Shown one piece after another: positions 1 through 11,099 of a stretch of DNA of 64,000 nucleotides. A program made the position numbers and the translations under genes. The notes under the pieces are model-generated. The model worked only from the letters and a program-made list of their open reading frames with translations. It searched no databases and was not told the DNA's origin. Source of the stretch: Fragilariopsis cylindrus CCMP1102 (lineage: Eukaryota; Bacillariophyta; Bacillariophyceae; Bacillariales; Bacillariaceae); assembly GCA_900095095.1 (NCBI GenBank), contig FMBT01000310.1, positions 310,001 through 374,000 on the forward strand. Reading direction: 5' to 3'. Each line of letters starts with the position of its first letter. The stretch's first letter is position 1.

Positions 1-1265
1 AGTATGATGAGAAGAGGTCGTTGCAACATTGAGTAGTAAACAAAAAATTCAAGCAGGAAGATAAGTCACACTGATGTAATAATTGCATAGCTAGTTGCTA
101 ATGACAGCTCCAATAGCAAACGTTACTTTGATGGTAATATCCACATAAATCTAGCCATGCATTGTATGTGTCAAATGCATTTAAAGCAATTGATTTTCTG
201 TGAAGAGCTGAATAACTTATTCACGTACTTACCTAATACTATTTTATTCATATTGGTGATGATGTTGGTATTAGTAGAGAAGATTTCTGTGTTCTATTTG
301 GCAGGCATTTTTTGACTATTCCTCCTGAGAATATAATGTGATTCAACTCACCTTGCTTTTTTCTCATGGAAACTTTTAGATGGAATGATCAAACACGACT
401 CTTTTGAGAGGGCAGAGAAGATAGTTTTATCAGCTGACAATGACTTTAATCTTGTCACGCATGCCATTGGTGTTCCAAACACAAGTGGGTTTCTTCAATT
501 TGCTGTAATCCTGGCAAGTTTTGTAATTACGAAACCAAGCACTCTTCGATTTGACATTAAGAAAAGTTTTCGCTGGATCTACAAGATTGTTCAGGATCAG
601 ATTTGTTCAGGATCGTCTAAGCATAAAAACACCATTAACATTTTCAGATAATGAGCCACCCACATTTTGGAATGTCGGAATTCCGGGTAAAACTCATATG
701 CGAATGGTTGGGGCGCAAACATGTTTGCTTACGGCTTTGATGAACGATTCTTGAAGCATATTGTCTACTATACCACAAATGTGTCGCATATCACTGGTGG
801 ATGTTATCCTGTACCTGTTTATAGTACATCCATTTAATTTTGTTAGTATTCTCTTGGAGCTACAGCATACAGATACTTTCACAGAATATTGATCTTACTA
901 ATACGTGTCTTTTCTTTTTTACTCTGTGAACGGGATTGGCAAGCATCAATTTGAGATCAAATAGATATAAGCAATAATAAATCGCCAATAATCCCAGACA
1001 GCAACAATATTCATCACTCAAGGAGTGTGCTCCAAACATATTCTAGCTAGTGCAGACGGGAAAGGAAAAGTAAGGATCAAATTAGCCTACAAAGTACTTT
1101 CACGATGATCATTCTCAATTTTTTTATCTATGAAGTACATATTTAACGGGTGGAATTTCTTTCTTTTAGACAAAGTATTAAGTAATATTAGATAATATAC
1201 ATATAGACTAATTACTAGCGTGGTGTTGCTAACATCTGGCATAACTTGAAAGTGAAGTAGATATT
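1..1265. other. Gene-poor flank, possible relic inside
   Basis: AT-rich DNA with no convincing gene. Between about 385 and 835 on the plus strand, short open stretches follow each other in different frames and read like protein, for example a piece containing FWNVGIPGKTHMRMVG and another containing ANMFAYGFDERFLKHIVYY. I could not assign them to a family. They could be a decayed gene, one more gene hit by one-base deletions, or chance. The rest holds nothing I can name. Confidence 0.4.
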
Positions 1266-4200
1266 TTATAGACTTTCACCATCACCGTCGTCTTTATCTC
1301 TCTCTTCGTTCGTATCAGCACTATCTTGATCATTATCTTCCTCTGCTTTTTGTAACGCCGCGAGACTTTGATCAATAGCCCAGTCCGCAGCTAGAGACGC
1401 ACCTTCTTCTTTCCCTTGGTCTTCTACCTTGGTTTGGTCGGCAATGGCACCCCATATCTCGGCCTGCTCGAGGGCTTCCTCCTCTTCTTTTAGCCGTTCC
1501 TCTCGTCTTTTCCTTCGTTCTTCTATTGTAGCATCATCTACGATCTCTTCTTCCGTATTATCGGGTGTACTACTTTCATTGGAACCGACTTCCGCATACC
1601 GACTAGCAGCTGCGATGACACCATCCCAGTCACCCTTGTCAACTAAAGTATTGATTTCCAAACTACGCGTCGATGATGATGCGATGGACTCACTGTCTGT
1701 ATTTTGCTCTTTGGTATTGTCACCTTCTTCGTGACCGTATGCGTGTCCAGAAAGACCAGCAGCAGCTTCCGCAACGTTCTCCCAATCTTCATTATTTATT
1801 GCCTCCTTGAGCTGAGCTTCATGGTCTTAGCTTCCTCTTCTTCATCCACTTCCATCGGGGTCTCGAGTACTAGTCCGCTAGTGGCAGCAGCAGCAGCATC
1901 ATCAAGGGCGGTAGTTTCAGAATTCTCGATCTCTTCCATCCACATATCATCAGCCGGATGGCCCGTGTTGTCAACTGCTCCAAACGCTTCTTTGTTCGAT
2001 TTCTTGTCTGTTACATACGCTTTAGCTTCTCGTTTGGCCGACTTCTGACTTTCCTTCCGTGCCTTTTGGGCGACCTGTCGTTCTTGCATCGATCGAAGCG
2101 TTTCGACTAATTCCTCCTCACGACCACGAAACTGTGTCATCATCTCGTCAACATTATCGGCTTCCTCCGGAACGACTGCAACAACCAATGCTTCTACCTC
2201 ATCTCGAATCACGTTCAATTTTCGCGCTTTTGACCTCGTGGAGGCTGTATCGCTAGTGGCGGTCAAACCCGTTGCTGTGTAAGTCGACGGACTTGTTGTT
2301 GTATCAATAGTATGCGATCCCGACAAGTTTGAAGGAGCTGTACCTGTAGAAGAACCTCCTCCGGATCCTGATACTCCAGAGCTGGTATGTGATCCGGCTG
2401 TAGAAGAGACGACCGATCCTGATTCTGAATTTTGTGATGATTGTGCGTCTCCCCGCAAAGCTTCCTGCGCATCAAATTTCGCTGCTGCTGCAACAACACC
2501 TTCCCAATCACCAGCTTCAACGAGAAGATCCAATTCTGCAGCACGTTCTGGATTCAAAGATTTTTGTTTCCTTAATACTGACCCACTTTGTTTACTACTG
2601 CCATAGGTATCATCATCCACGTAGGCTTGAGAGGCTAGAAGGGCCGCCGTCACACCTACTGCAGCCCAATCACCCTTCTGGATAGCATCGTCGAGTTCGG
2701 AATAAGTTGAATGTATACTATCTTCTGTTCCAGCATAACTGTGGCCTGGACTAGGACGGAATGCGGATCCCTGACTGTGTGCTGGACTTAAACTATTTAT
2801 CGGACTTAAACTTTGAGATGCTGTACTGGTTTGTTCTTGTTCTGCGGAACGGTTCCTTATTGGGCTTGCCACTAACGAGGAAGTTTCATCGACCGATTCT
2901 TCATTGTGCATTCCCGCTGCAACAATAGCGACACCAGCACTGGCTAATGCTATTGGTGGGATACTATCCAAACTATTGTCAACCGAGGAACCATCTTGGT
3001 TGGAAGACCAACCCGACTCACCCGCAGACGATGCATCGTCGAAAACCATAACCTTAGTACCGGGAACTTCGTACAAAGCATTGGATGGTCGTTTCTTCTT
3101 TCCAGGACTGCTGCTACCCTTGGTGCTACTGGTGGGGAGACCTTTTTGACTACCATCCTTGTCATTTTCCGAAGAAGAAGAGGTGACAATTGCTGCAGAC
3201 GTACCTACGACAGCTACTGCTCCTAGTGCACCGATTCCCGCGGCAGAAGTTGAATCGACCGTCAGCTCTGGTGATTGAGCAGGATCTGCACTTATCGAAG
3301 AGGGAGTTTTGAATTTTCCTCCACCTTTGTTAAAATCATCATCTCCTGCTCCTGTTGCATAGTATGCATCATCCTCAACTATGCTTGTGACTACAGCACC
3401 CTGTAATTCACCGGCTCGCTTGATCTCCGCTTCCTCAACGTCTTGCATAAATTCACTATCGGCGGCACTACCACCACTAAGGTTACCGCCAGCAGATTGT
3501 ATTCCTCGACGACGAGCTGCCCCAATGACGAGCAAACCAATGATCAAACCCCCAAGACCCGCCAATACGATACCTGCTATACCCGCTGGAGAAATTGGAG
3601 TGCCGCCCGTCTCTCCGGTAGTCACAGAAACGACAGAATCGGGATTGACTTGATCCAATGCAACTTGTAATTGACATTCTCAATAGCTCTATTTAAAGCA
3701 CTTTGGAATGAATCTTTAACGGCGACTGGATCGACATCATCATTGCTTTGTGAATTATCTTGTAGCTGACGACGACTCGTTGGGGCTGGGTCATTCGTAA
3801 CGATGTCCAACTGGATGGAAGCCGTTACCGTTTCACATCCATCATTTGATGAGACGTAGGATGGACAATCCGTGATAGTGGTACCGTCGATAGTCGTTGG
3901 TAAATTAACAATTACAATAGTAGCCACCAAACTTCTACTACTACTACGTTGGTTCACAACATACCTAAGACTCCTAATCCTATTAGTAGTCTCTGCTGCG
4001 TCGTTAGTGCCCGCATTCATGGAATCTGCGACCTGTTGCGCTAAAATATTCATACTATCAACTAAATCAGGTTCATAAGACGATGATGGAACATCTTGGA
4101 TATTACCGTCCGTGATCGCAATTCCGTAATTGACTGTAGCAACCTCCATCGAAATACTCGTTGGTGCTCTCGAAATAGAAGGAGATGATGGAGCATTCAA

Positions 4201-5638
4201 GGGTGCTGATGGTGATATAACTGCTGCTGGTGACACACTGGGTTCGGCGTCTGCTGGATTCAATGTCATCCTCGGTACGGAGGAAGGTACATCAGTAGGG
4301 GAAGGAGATTTTCCAACAATTGGTATAGACGTAACGTCATCATCTTTCACAGTGGGTTCGACAGTAGGTTCTTCATTCGGTTCTCTGGTCGGTTCACTCG
4401 TTATTGGTTCTTCTGGAGTTGTTGGTGTATCCGTTGGCTTATCCGATAGCTTTCCTCCAGTAGTTGTTGGCTCATTAGTTGGTTTATCTGTTTGAGGAGG
4501 AGTTGGCAAAGGAAAGAAATTTGTTGGTTTATTGGTAGGCTTCGGTGTGACTTCTTCTTCTTCCTCCGTTGGTTTTCCAGTAGGCTCACTCGAAGGCTCG
4601 TCAGTTAGTTTGTCTGCAGGCATACTCGAAGGCTCGTTAGTAGTAGGTTTGTCTGTAGGTTCATTCGATGGCTTTTCAGTTGTTGGCTCATCCGTAGGTT
4701 TGTCTGTTGGTTTATAACTTGGCTTGTCTGTAGGCTTATTCGATGGCTTTTCGTTGTTGGCTCATTCGTTGGCCTGTCTGTAGGCTCATTCGTTGGTGAA
4801 CTAGTCGGTTCGTAACTTGGCACGTCAGTAGGTGTATCTGTAGGCTTATTGGTTGGTTTCCTAGTAGGACTCCTCGAAGGACGATTTGTTGGTGTTCTAG
4901 TCGGATTTTTACTAGTAGGTCTTTCGGTTGGCGTTTTAGATGGTTTATCAGTATCAACAACAACGATAGAAGGCGCTAATGCCGGCGCTGCAGATGGTAT
5001 GTCACTGATCAATAGTCGTTCAATTGATGTTTCTGTTAAAAAACAAACCTGATATAGATATTGTTCCTGCTCGTAGGTAGGAACCTGTCCAGGATGTGTC
5101 CCATTAACATCGATATGTGGATCTTGACTACAACACTGTGGATCAATTGAATTCCCACCATCAAATGTTGGCATCTGTAAACAAAGACACGTTAAGATAT
5201 AAAATTACTTTGCAGTATCAATGGCAATTCTTGATAACGATCAACACGAGGTAAAAATCCAGGTGGGCCCATAATTTGTACAAACGTAACAAATTCATCA
5301 TTATCGACCTTATAATCTTGATTCGTATCGGCAAGATATAACGCATCGTAACAAAATGAGAGTTCATTTTGTAGTAGTCGATTGGGATAACTTGGTTGTA
5401 ATTCCTGCTGTTGTTCCTGTTCAAGTAATAGGTTTTGATAATCTCTTTCTACTCCAGCGTGCATACTAACATACGGATTCTGTTGCTGTTGTTGTTGTTG
5501 TTGCTGCTTCTGCTGCAGGTGACTACTTTTACAATAACATTTGGAACACAGTACGATTAAAAGTAGTATCGACAACCATCCTCCACCACAACGACGTCGA
5601 CGATTGGGTCTTACTATTCTTGTCAGCATCGTTGTCAT
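1266..5638 (-). CDS. EF-hand, PT-repeat single-pass membrane protein with GDW-repeat tail
   Basis: One gene of about 1,458 residues, read from 5638 to 1266 without introns. In order: an N-terminal hydrophobic signal segment (about residues 20-36), a polyQ tract, an EF-hand loop (DTNQDYKVDNDEF, about 105-118), a Cys-rich stretch (LTCLCLQ then CCSQ then QYLYQVCFLTETSI), a long PTxxPT repeat region, a conserved-looking extracellular region, one transmembrane helix (GIAGIVLAGLGGLIIGLLVI, about 685-705), and an acidic Ser-rich tail. The tail has four copies of a GDW..V..AA motif (near 2680, 2510, 1780 and 1640). The layout suggests a surface protein with a calcium-binding ectodomain; its function is not known. 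The frame changes four times (near 5195, 4752, 3674 and 1820), each cured by one added base. At 4752 a neighbouring repeat copy near 4682 keeps the base. I read these as consensus errors, but a pseudogene is not excluded. Confidence 0.8.
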
Positions 5639-6731
5639 TTCTGTAGGTTGGTGTATGTATGATACTGGGATATTACAGAACCTCCTCGTCGTTCCGTTTG
5701 ATCAATACTAGATCGAAACGTTATTATCGTAGACTGTAGCTACAAGTACCGCCTTCTACCACTACCAGTTTTTCAAAAGGTATAAATCGTACGTACGGGA
5801 TAGCTGCTCTGATCCTCTCTTTTTCTTTTTGCCTTGCTTGCTATTGGATTGCTGTGGGATAGATTTGCTTGTTTTATAATGATCGGAATGCCACTAACAT
5901 GCATTGTCAATCTCAATCACGACAATACACCATACACATTATTATTTGTTTTTTTGGCTTGATATATAGCGTACTTGATCGGACCTTTACTTTGTATGTG
6001 ACATGAAAGCGCTGTTGAAGCACGAGCCATTCAGTAGATAATTTTAAATTCAAGAAAATGACAGGCTGGCTTTCATCACGCGATTTATATCAATTTTGAA
6101 AAACTAGAATTCCATAAAAGTTGGACGGTAATTAGAGCGCGGGAAGTCTTGAACTCCCGATTGAATCAAACTGCGCGAGAAATCTGCATCGCACAAGGTG
6201 ATCATATCGATTTTGATCACAATATGAGATATAATATTATGATATCTTTTGAAGGAAATTTTGTCTGTTTGGGAACGTTCTGTGGAGAGGTGCAAAATTT
6301 GTGTTCGCTGGCTGACAACACTTTTATTGATTTGATATTAGCAGCATCTCTTCTTTATGATACATTGAATTGTATGATAGTGAAAACTGAAAACCCTACT
6401 ACTACTGGCTAGACGGTCCTAGTAGATGAGATATATCTACATCTGCTTGTATACATTGTTTTTACTGATGAATTGTAGAAAAGATACAAGTTTAACTAAG
6501 ATATTAAATGAAAGTCAGATAAATCCTTTGAACTATAGAAAATGCCTCTACTACCTCTAATGCTTTCTTGATTATTTCTACTAGTAGGAAGATGTACAAT
6601 AAAGAAGTTTTCATGTTTCATTTAGCGACGTTGTTTGTTGGTTGATGTTTCAGCAAATATAGAATTGAGTATGATGCGCCCTTGTTACCACCACGATCTA
6701 ATCAGCCAGTCGCTCGAGTTGCCTTATCTTT
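5639..6731. other. Intergenic region, nothing recognised
   Basis: This lies upstream of the membrane-protein gene and downstream of phosphomevalonate kinase. Short open frames near 6104-6412 have no recognisable composition or motif. An exact near-palindrome CTACTAGTAG lies at 6578-6587. No RNA gene was identified. Confidence 0.5.
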
Positions 6732-8273
6732 CTATTCTATTTCCAACCGCAACCCTTCATCACCTGCACGAACCGCCAATGGACAAACAATTGGTGTATT
6801 CCATTTGGACCATAATTCACCAATCGATTCTACAACGCTCGGTCGATCAATGTACAGACATGCAACGGCGTCATAGCCACCAGCACCTGGTACTAATGCT
6901 GTGATAACACCTGGTAGTTTAGATGTTGCATCACATAATTCTTGTTGAGGTGGTGGTTCGATTGGTACACCCGCAACTTCACCCATCAATCGTAATTCAT
7001 TACGAATTTGTAGAAAGTCATTTCGTAATGACGTTAAGGGTGAATTAGAGGACCATTCAGATGCTGGCATTGTCGCAAGGGAGTCATAATCGATGACATC
7101 ATTATCATCATTATTATTCTGTTGTAGTGTTGTCAATTTACGAATTGATTCAACAATTTTTGGATTTAGTTTTGACAATGTAGTCCAATGTGGAATTTCA
7201 TTATTGTTGTTTTCGTTATTTTTGTTACGTTCTTCTGCCTTCCATTTCAATACTGTTCGTGCCATACTTGGTGATTCGGATCCTCCTCGAACATCAGCCA
7301 ATATCAATTGCAAATCATTTGGTAACTTTAACGCTTCCACCATATCTTCTTTCCATGGAACTAATTCGACTGAGCTCCGAAGGGTTTCATACAATGATTG
7401 GTGATGATTTTTACTCTTGTCAGACTCGATGTAATTCTCGTATTCGTCAAGCTGTTGCAACAGATCTGGTAGCAAGCATTTTGGAAATCGTTTGTAAACA
7501 TGAGTTCCATGACAAGCTGCGCTTACGTCGAATCCACTTCCAACTTTTCCTTGAGCAAAACAATGACAGATCTGCGCAAGATTGTGGATGATTGCGGATA
7601 GCGATGAAGATGATGACGGAAGTAATTTTTGCTCTTCCTCATGCTGCTGTTGCTGATGAGAACGTCTAAAATAATGAATTAATGCTCCGACTAAGCTAGT
7701 TGTTAACGCCGCCGAAGAACCAAGTCCCGTTTTATGAACGACGGCTTTGCCGGTGTCTGGATCTTTGGGACACGGAAGGAAACGTGGTAGAGCAGCAACA
7801 TCTGCTGGAGTTCTATTATTAGTACTTGGTAAATGAGGCAAGACGCTGTAAAAATCATTGTCGGCTCGGATAAGAATTTTCAATGAGGTAATATCGCACT
7901 GCTGCTGCTGCTGCTGCGACGACGATAAAAGATAGATCAAACATACTCTCAATGTCTTTTCGACGAATGGATTGACACTTTCATTATCAGACGATGGAAT
8001 CAACCGTCGATTTGACTTGTCGTATTTGTAGTTCCACGTAGAATGGAATTGAGGTGAATCAACTCTAATAGTAATTTTGTTTTTGTCGTCGTCCTTTTTA
8101 TCCGTACTCGTCGTATCGTCACTACTACCACCACCACTACGAACGCTGGTGTAGAATCGTTTGTCTGCTGCGACGACGAACCCAGCATTAGGTGCCTCTA
8201 ACACAAGATATCCGCCGGCCAGAAGGACCTTTCCTGGTGCAGAAACCGTTACTTTGTCATTGATACTACTCAT
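6732..8273 (-). CDS. ERG8: Phosphomevalonate kinase
   Basis: A GHMP-family kinase that phosphorylates mevalonate-5-phosphate to the diphosphate in the cytosolic mevalonate pathway to isoprenoids and sterols. The 513-residue frame is intact and starts at the first ATG. Visible features are the N-terminal SAPGKVLLAGGYLVLE strand-loop, the GHMP ATP-binding motif KTGLGSSAALTTSLVGALIH (about residues 180-200), the VGSGFDVSAACHGTHVYKRF segment typical of phosphomevalonate kinases, the LADVRGGSESPSMARTVL segment, and the C-terminal glycine loop ALVPGAGGYDAVACL. It is slightly long for the family because of Gln, Asn and Asp inserts. It shares a 338-bp upstream region with the divergent SET gene. No intron is needed. 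Confidence 0.96.
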   Translation of the reverse strand: MSSINDKVTVSAPGKVLLAGGYLVLEAPNAGFVVAADKRFYTSVRSGGGSSDDTTSTDKKDDDKNKITIRVDSPQFHSTWNYKYDKSNRRLIPSSDNESVNPFVEKTLRVCLIYLLSSSQQQQQQCDITSLKILIRADNDFYSVLPHLPSTNNRTPADVAALPRFLPCPKDPDTGKAVVHKTGLGSSAALTTSLVGALIHYFRRSHQQQQHEEEQKLLPSSSSSLSAIIHNLAQICHCFAQGKVGSGFDVSAACHGTHVYKRFPKCLLPDLLQQLDEYENYIESDKSKNHHQSLYETLRSSVELVPWKEDMVEALKLPNDLQLILADVRGGSESPSMARTVLKWKAEERNKNNENNNNEIPHWTTLSKLNPKIVESIRKLTTLQQNNNDDNDVIDYDSLATMPASEWSSNSPLTSLRNDFLQIRNELRLMGEVAGVPIEPPPQQELCDATSKLPGVITALVPGAGGYDAVACLYIDRPSVVESIGELWSKWNTPIVCPLAVRAGDEGLRLEIE

Positions 8274-8611
8274 TTTGAATGTAGTAAGATAGATTTTTTT
8301 TTATCTTGTAAGTGTTATTTTAAATTTGTTCGTAGTTTGTGTAAAATGAAAGAAAATTTTAATATATTGCTTGATACGTAAAACAAGAGTAAATCGGACT
8401 GAAACAGTCCCTCTCGACAACGTCACAGGCAATCTGTAAGAATCGAATCAATCAGGCATCAAGATAAAATAAAATTAAAATACATCGAACAGTTTCTATT
8501 GACAGTATGAATTAAGTTACCGGTACTTACTTATTTACTTCCGATAATAATATTGTACCAGTACCGCAATAAACACGGAAAAACAAAACAAGCGAGGCTA
8601 CTAATAATATA
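8274..8611. promoter_or_regulatory. Shared divergent promoter region
   Basis: These 338 AT-rich bases separate the start codons of the phosphomevalonate kinase gene (minus) and the SET-domain gene (plus), so both promoters must lie here or overlap the genes. No defined element is recognised; the assignment rests on gene arrangement only. Confidence 0.4.
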
Positions 8612-9346
8612 ATGACGAGAGAACACACTTCCCCTCTCCATGGAATGATTCTGTTGATGCTATTGGCATGTGCATCCACTTTTTCTGTCGCCACCCCTCC
8701 GCCTATTATTGGAGCTTCTTCGGCGTACTTAGCAAATATTGGGCGCACTACGAATAATAATGACAACACAAACAACAGTGATCATTCTGGTCATGCTACA
8801 TCATCAGAATCGTCGTCGTCTTCGTTAGAATCAATAATACCAATGATTACCCCGGCTCGTCAAAGTCTTCCTGATCATTTACGATTAGAAGAAATACCCG
8901 GCAAGGGATTTGGAATAATAACCAAAGTTTTTATACCAAAATTCACGGTCGTTGGTGACTACAAGGGCGAGGTTATGACAGCAGAAGAGAAGGATCGACG
9001 ATATCTTCAATCGTATTCTCATCTACAACAACCAATTGATGAGGAATGGAAACAATCTCGTATCGATAAAGGACAGACAATAACGGGGTCGTATCTATTT
9101 GGTGTTGCTGTACCAAATGGGGCAGATATATATGTTGATGCTGAGGATGAATATTACAGTCTATGGACAAGATTTCTGAATCATGCACCATTACCATTTT
9201 CCAATGTAAACCCAAAAAGTTTACATGAAGGGATAGATGGAAAACCAAGAGTATGGTTTGTTTCGATAAGAGATATTGAAATTGGGGAAGAAATCTGCTT
9301 TGATTATGGAGATGATTACTGGCTGCCGGAGGATAATGTTGTATAA
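8612..9346 (+). CDS. SET-domain protein with secretory or plastid-type leader
   Basis: An intact single-exon protein of 244 residues. The N-terminus has a hydrophobic signal-like segment (MILLMLLACASTFSVATPP). The ASTF step resembles the diatom plastid motif ASAF, which would place it in the plastid or secretory route rather than the nucleus; that is inference. A Ser/Asn-rich linker follows. The SET domain (about 85-240) shows EEIPGKGFGIITKVFIPK at its start, SLWTRFLNHAPLPFSNVNP in place of the usual RFxNHxxxPN, and EIGEEICFDYGDDYW with the conserved ExxxDYG. The usual substrate of such proteins is a lysine side chain, histone or non-histone. The substrate here cannot be told from sequence. 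Confidence 0.88.
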   Translation: MTREHTSPLHGMILLMLLACASTFSVATPPPIIGASSAYLANIGRTTNNNDNTNNSDHSGHATSSESSSSSLESIIPMITPARQSLPDHLRLEEIPGKGFGIITKVFIPKFTVVGDYKGEVMTAEEKDRRYLQSYSHLQQPIDEEWKQSRIDKGQTITGSYLFGVAVPNGADIYVDAEDEYYSLWTRFLNHAPLPFSNVNPKSLHEGIDGKPRVWFVSIRDIEIGEEICFDYGDDYWLPEDNVV

Positions 9347-10302
9347 TTTGTACCTTTCCTCTACCTTTTCCATACATTTTTTCAAAATTATTATCTTGAA
9401 AAAGTATCAATGAAACCGCCATACCTCTATTATGACGGGCATTAGTTTTCCGAGAAAAATCTGTCTTTCTATTGGTGTCCGTTTTCAATGCATCCACACA
9501 CACGCAACGCATCGCATTGGATTGCATATACACTGTATGGTATCTTTATTTATTCCTGTAGTCTCAATTGTGGATGAGTCAGTCAGGCTGATACTTTGTA
9601 TTCTTTACTTTGGTTGTTTGTGGTAATGTAGAGTCTATAGTATTATCAACCTTCTAAATTTCTTCTTTTTTAAGACATTGTAGTTATGTAATGCTACATG
9701 GTAACCAAATTCTTCAGCTAGATCAATGATTATCATATTACACACCGCCAATTTCATTCCAACTCCCACATTCCATAATTCCTGTTGTTATAAAAAAAAC
9801 ATAAGAAACATACCTTCTGTATTTTCAAGAATGAGATCTAGAAATGAAGCTACTTCGGTGTTAATGCTTAGCAAGAAAATAATCCGAAATCAATCCTATT
9901 CCTTGTGAGTTATCTACTGTATACCGGCATAATAAAGCAATATATCTATTATTGTATACACTGTATACACAGTACTCTATATGTTTTCGGATCCCTTAAC
10001 GATCAAATATCGTTGCCCCTCTTTCATCAACCAAGCACGACTGACTCTCCTCAAATACAGTCGTGGATCATGAAACATCAAGAATCTACACTTCGAAGTT
10101 TTGAATGGATAACAGTTGATGTCATTTCACTTGTACAGTAGCATACTGTAGCAAGAAAGCATTCTTTTTCACATCAATGTATCAAAGAGGGAAAAGAGAA
10201 GCGAGTTCTCATTTCATAAATCGTTGAAGCAAAGTCATAAAAATAGATTCTCAAACACTTTAAGTACGGCTCATATCACTTTGTTATTAAGAAAATATCA
10301 TC
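9347..10302. other. Intergenic region, nothing recognised
   Basis: AT-rich spacer between two plus-strand genes. Small open frames (9432-9626, 9726-9908, 9905-10141) lack start context, composition or motifs that would support a gene. ACAGTA/TACTGT core words recur (for example near 9965 and 10135). Confidence 0.5.
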
Positions 10303-10677
10303 ATGAAACTATTGTCTCTTTCAGTATTCGTCTATTTTGGGACCCAAATCAACGCCTTTCAACTGGCGAATACTACTAGAAATCCATTCTCATTAGAACT
10401 CACTGTTTTCAAGAATCCAATGGAAGGTTTCCTTCAGAATTTGGCCAACAATTTCGAACCTATTCATGGACATGGTAGCCTCGAAGAGGATCTTGACGAC
10501 GAGTATGAATCCCAGCAAGAAATCCTGAAGGAACGTAAACGAAAGAACATCGACAAGAGCCATCTCAAAAAAAAGTATTCGGATCCTGAGGACCATAAAA
10601 GCTTTGATCAGAATGTTGGACTACAAGACAATAAACCCAAAAAGAAACCTTTCTGGGGGAAGGATGTTTCCCCTTGA
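10303..10677 (+). CDS. Small leader-bearing acidic/basic protein, probably plastid
   Basis: An intact 124-residue protein. A signal peptide is clear (MKLLSLSVFVYFGTQINAFQ); the INAF|Q junction is a plausible diatom plastid-entry site. The mature part starts with a hydrophobic-amphipathic segment (FKNPMEGFLQNLANNFEPI), then an acidic patch (SLEEDLDDEYESQQE) and a Lys-rich C-terminus ending KKKPFWGKDVSP. No catalytic motif is seen. It may be a small membrane-associated or assembly factor in the plastid, but I cannot name it. ATG at 10303 is the only sensible start because it begins the signal peptide. Confidence 0.7.
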   Translation: MKLLSLSVFVYFGTQINAFQLANTTRNPFSLELTVFKNPMEGFLQNLANNFEPIHGHGSLEEDLDDEYESQQEILKERKRKNIDKSHLKKKYSDPEDHKSFDQNVGLQDNKPKKKPFWGKDVSP

Positions 10678-11099
10678 GATAGATAGATGACGATAACGAT
10701 GACAACCACGATGATGGTTTGGGTAGAGTTCTACCAAATGCATCATTCCAACTATATCTTCAATAACTTCTCTTACAAATACACTAGTTGGTTTTCCAAC
10801 TATAATCTATAGTAGATAAAATGCATATCCTTCCACCACAAAAACATACTCTTTCCTACTTCTCATTCTCAAAAGCTAATATTCAAATGATAGCACACTG
10901 TTGTCGAGCGAATTATGTTTAATTGACTATCTTTTTTAGTTAGCAGCAGTAAGCCTGATGAAGAACGTGGACGATGCACAAAAAAATTGGAAATTGCACT
11001 AAGGAAATATGATTTACCTACATACTGATAGGAAATGGGTAAAAACCATGATAAAGTCGAATAGTAGTAGCTCAATCAATCATTTAAATTAATACATTA
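10678..11099. other. Convergent spacer
   Basis: Between the stop codons of the small leader protein (plus) and ATAD3 (minus). It would hold the 3-prime ends of both transcripts. No gene or repeat recognised. Confidence 0.5.

Noticed and set aside
5174-5210. A 34-nt intron in the membrane-protein gene
   Set aside because: The GT...AG pair exists but splicing does not restore the frame, while adding one base restores the Cys-rich LTCLCLQ block.
6120-6210. tRNA-like stem with GGGAGTTCAAGACT on the minus strand
   Set aside because: The T-arm pairing is imperfect and no matching acceptor stem or anticodon arm could be built.
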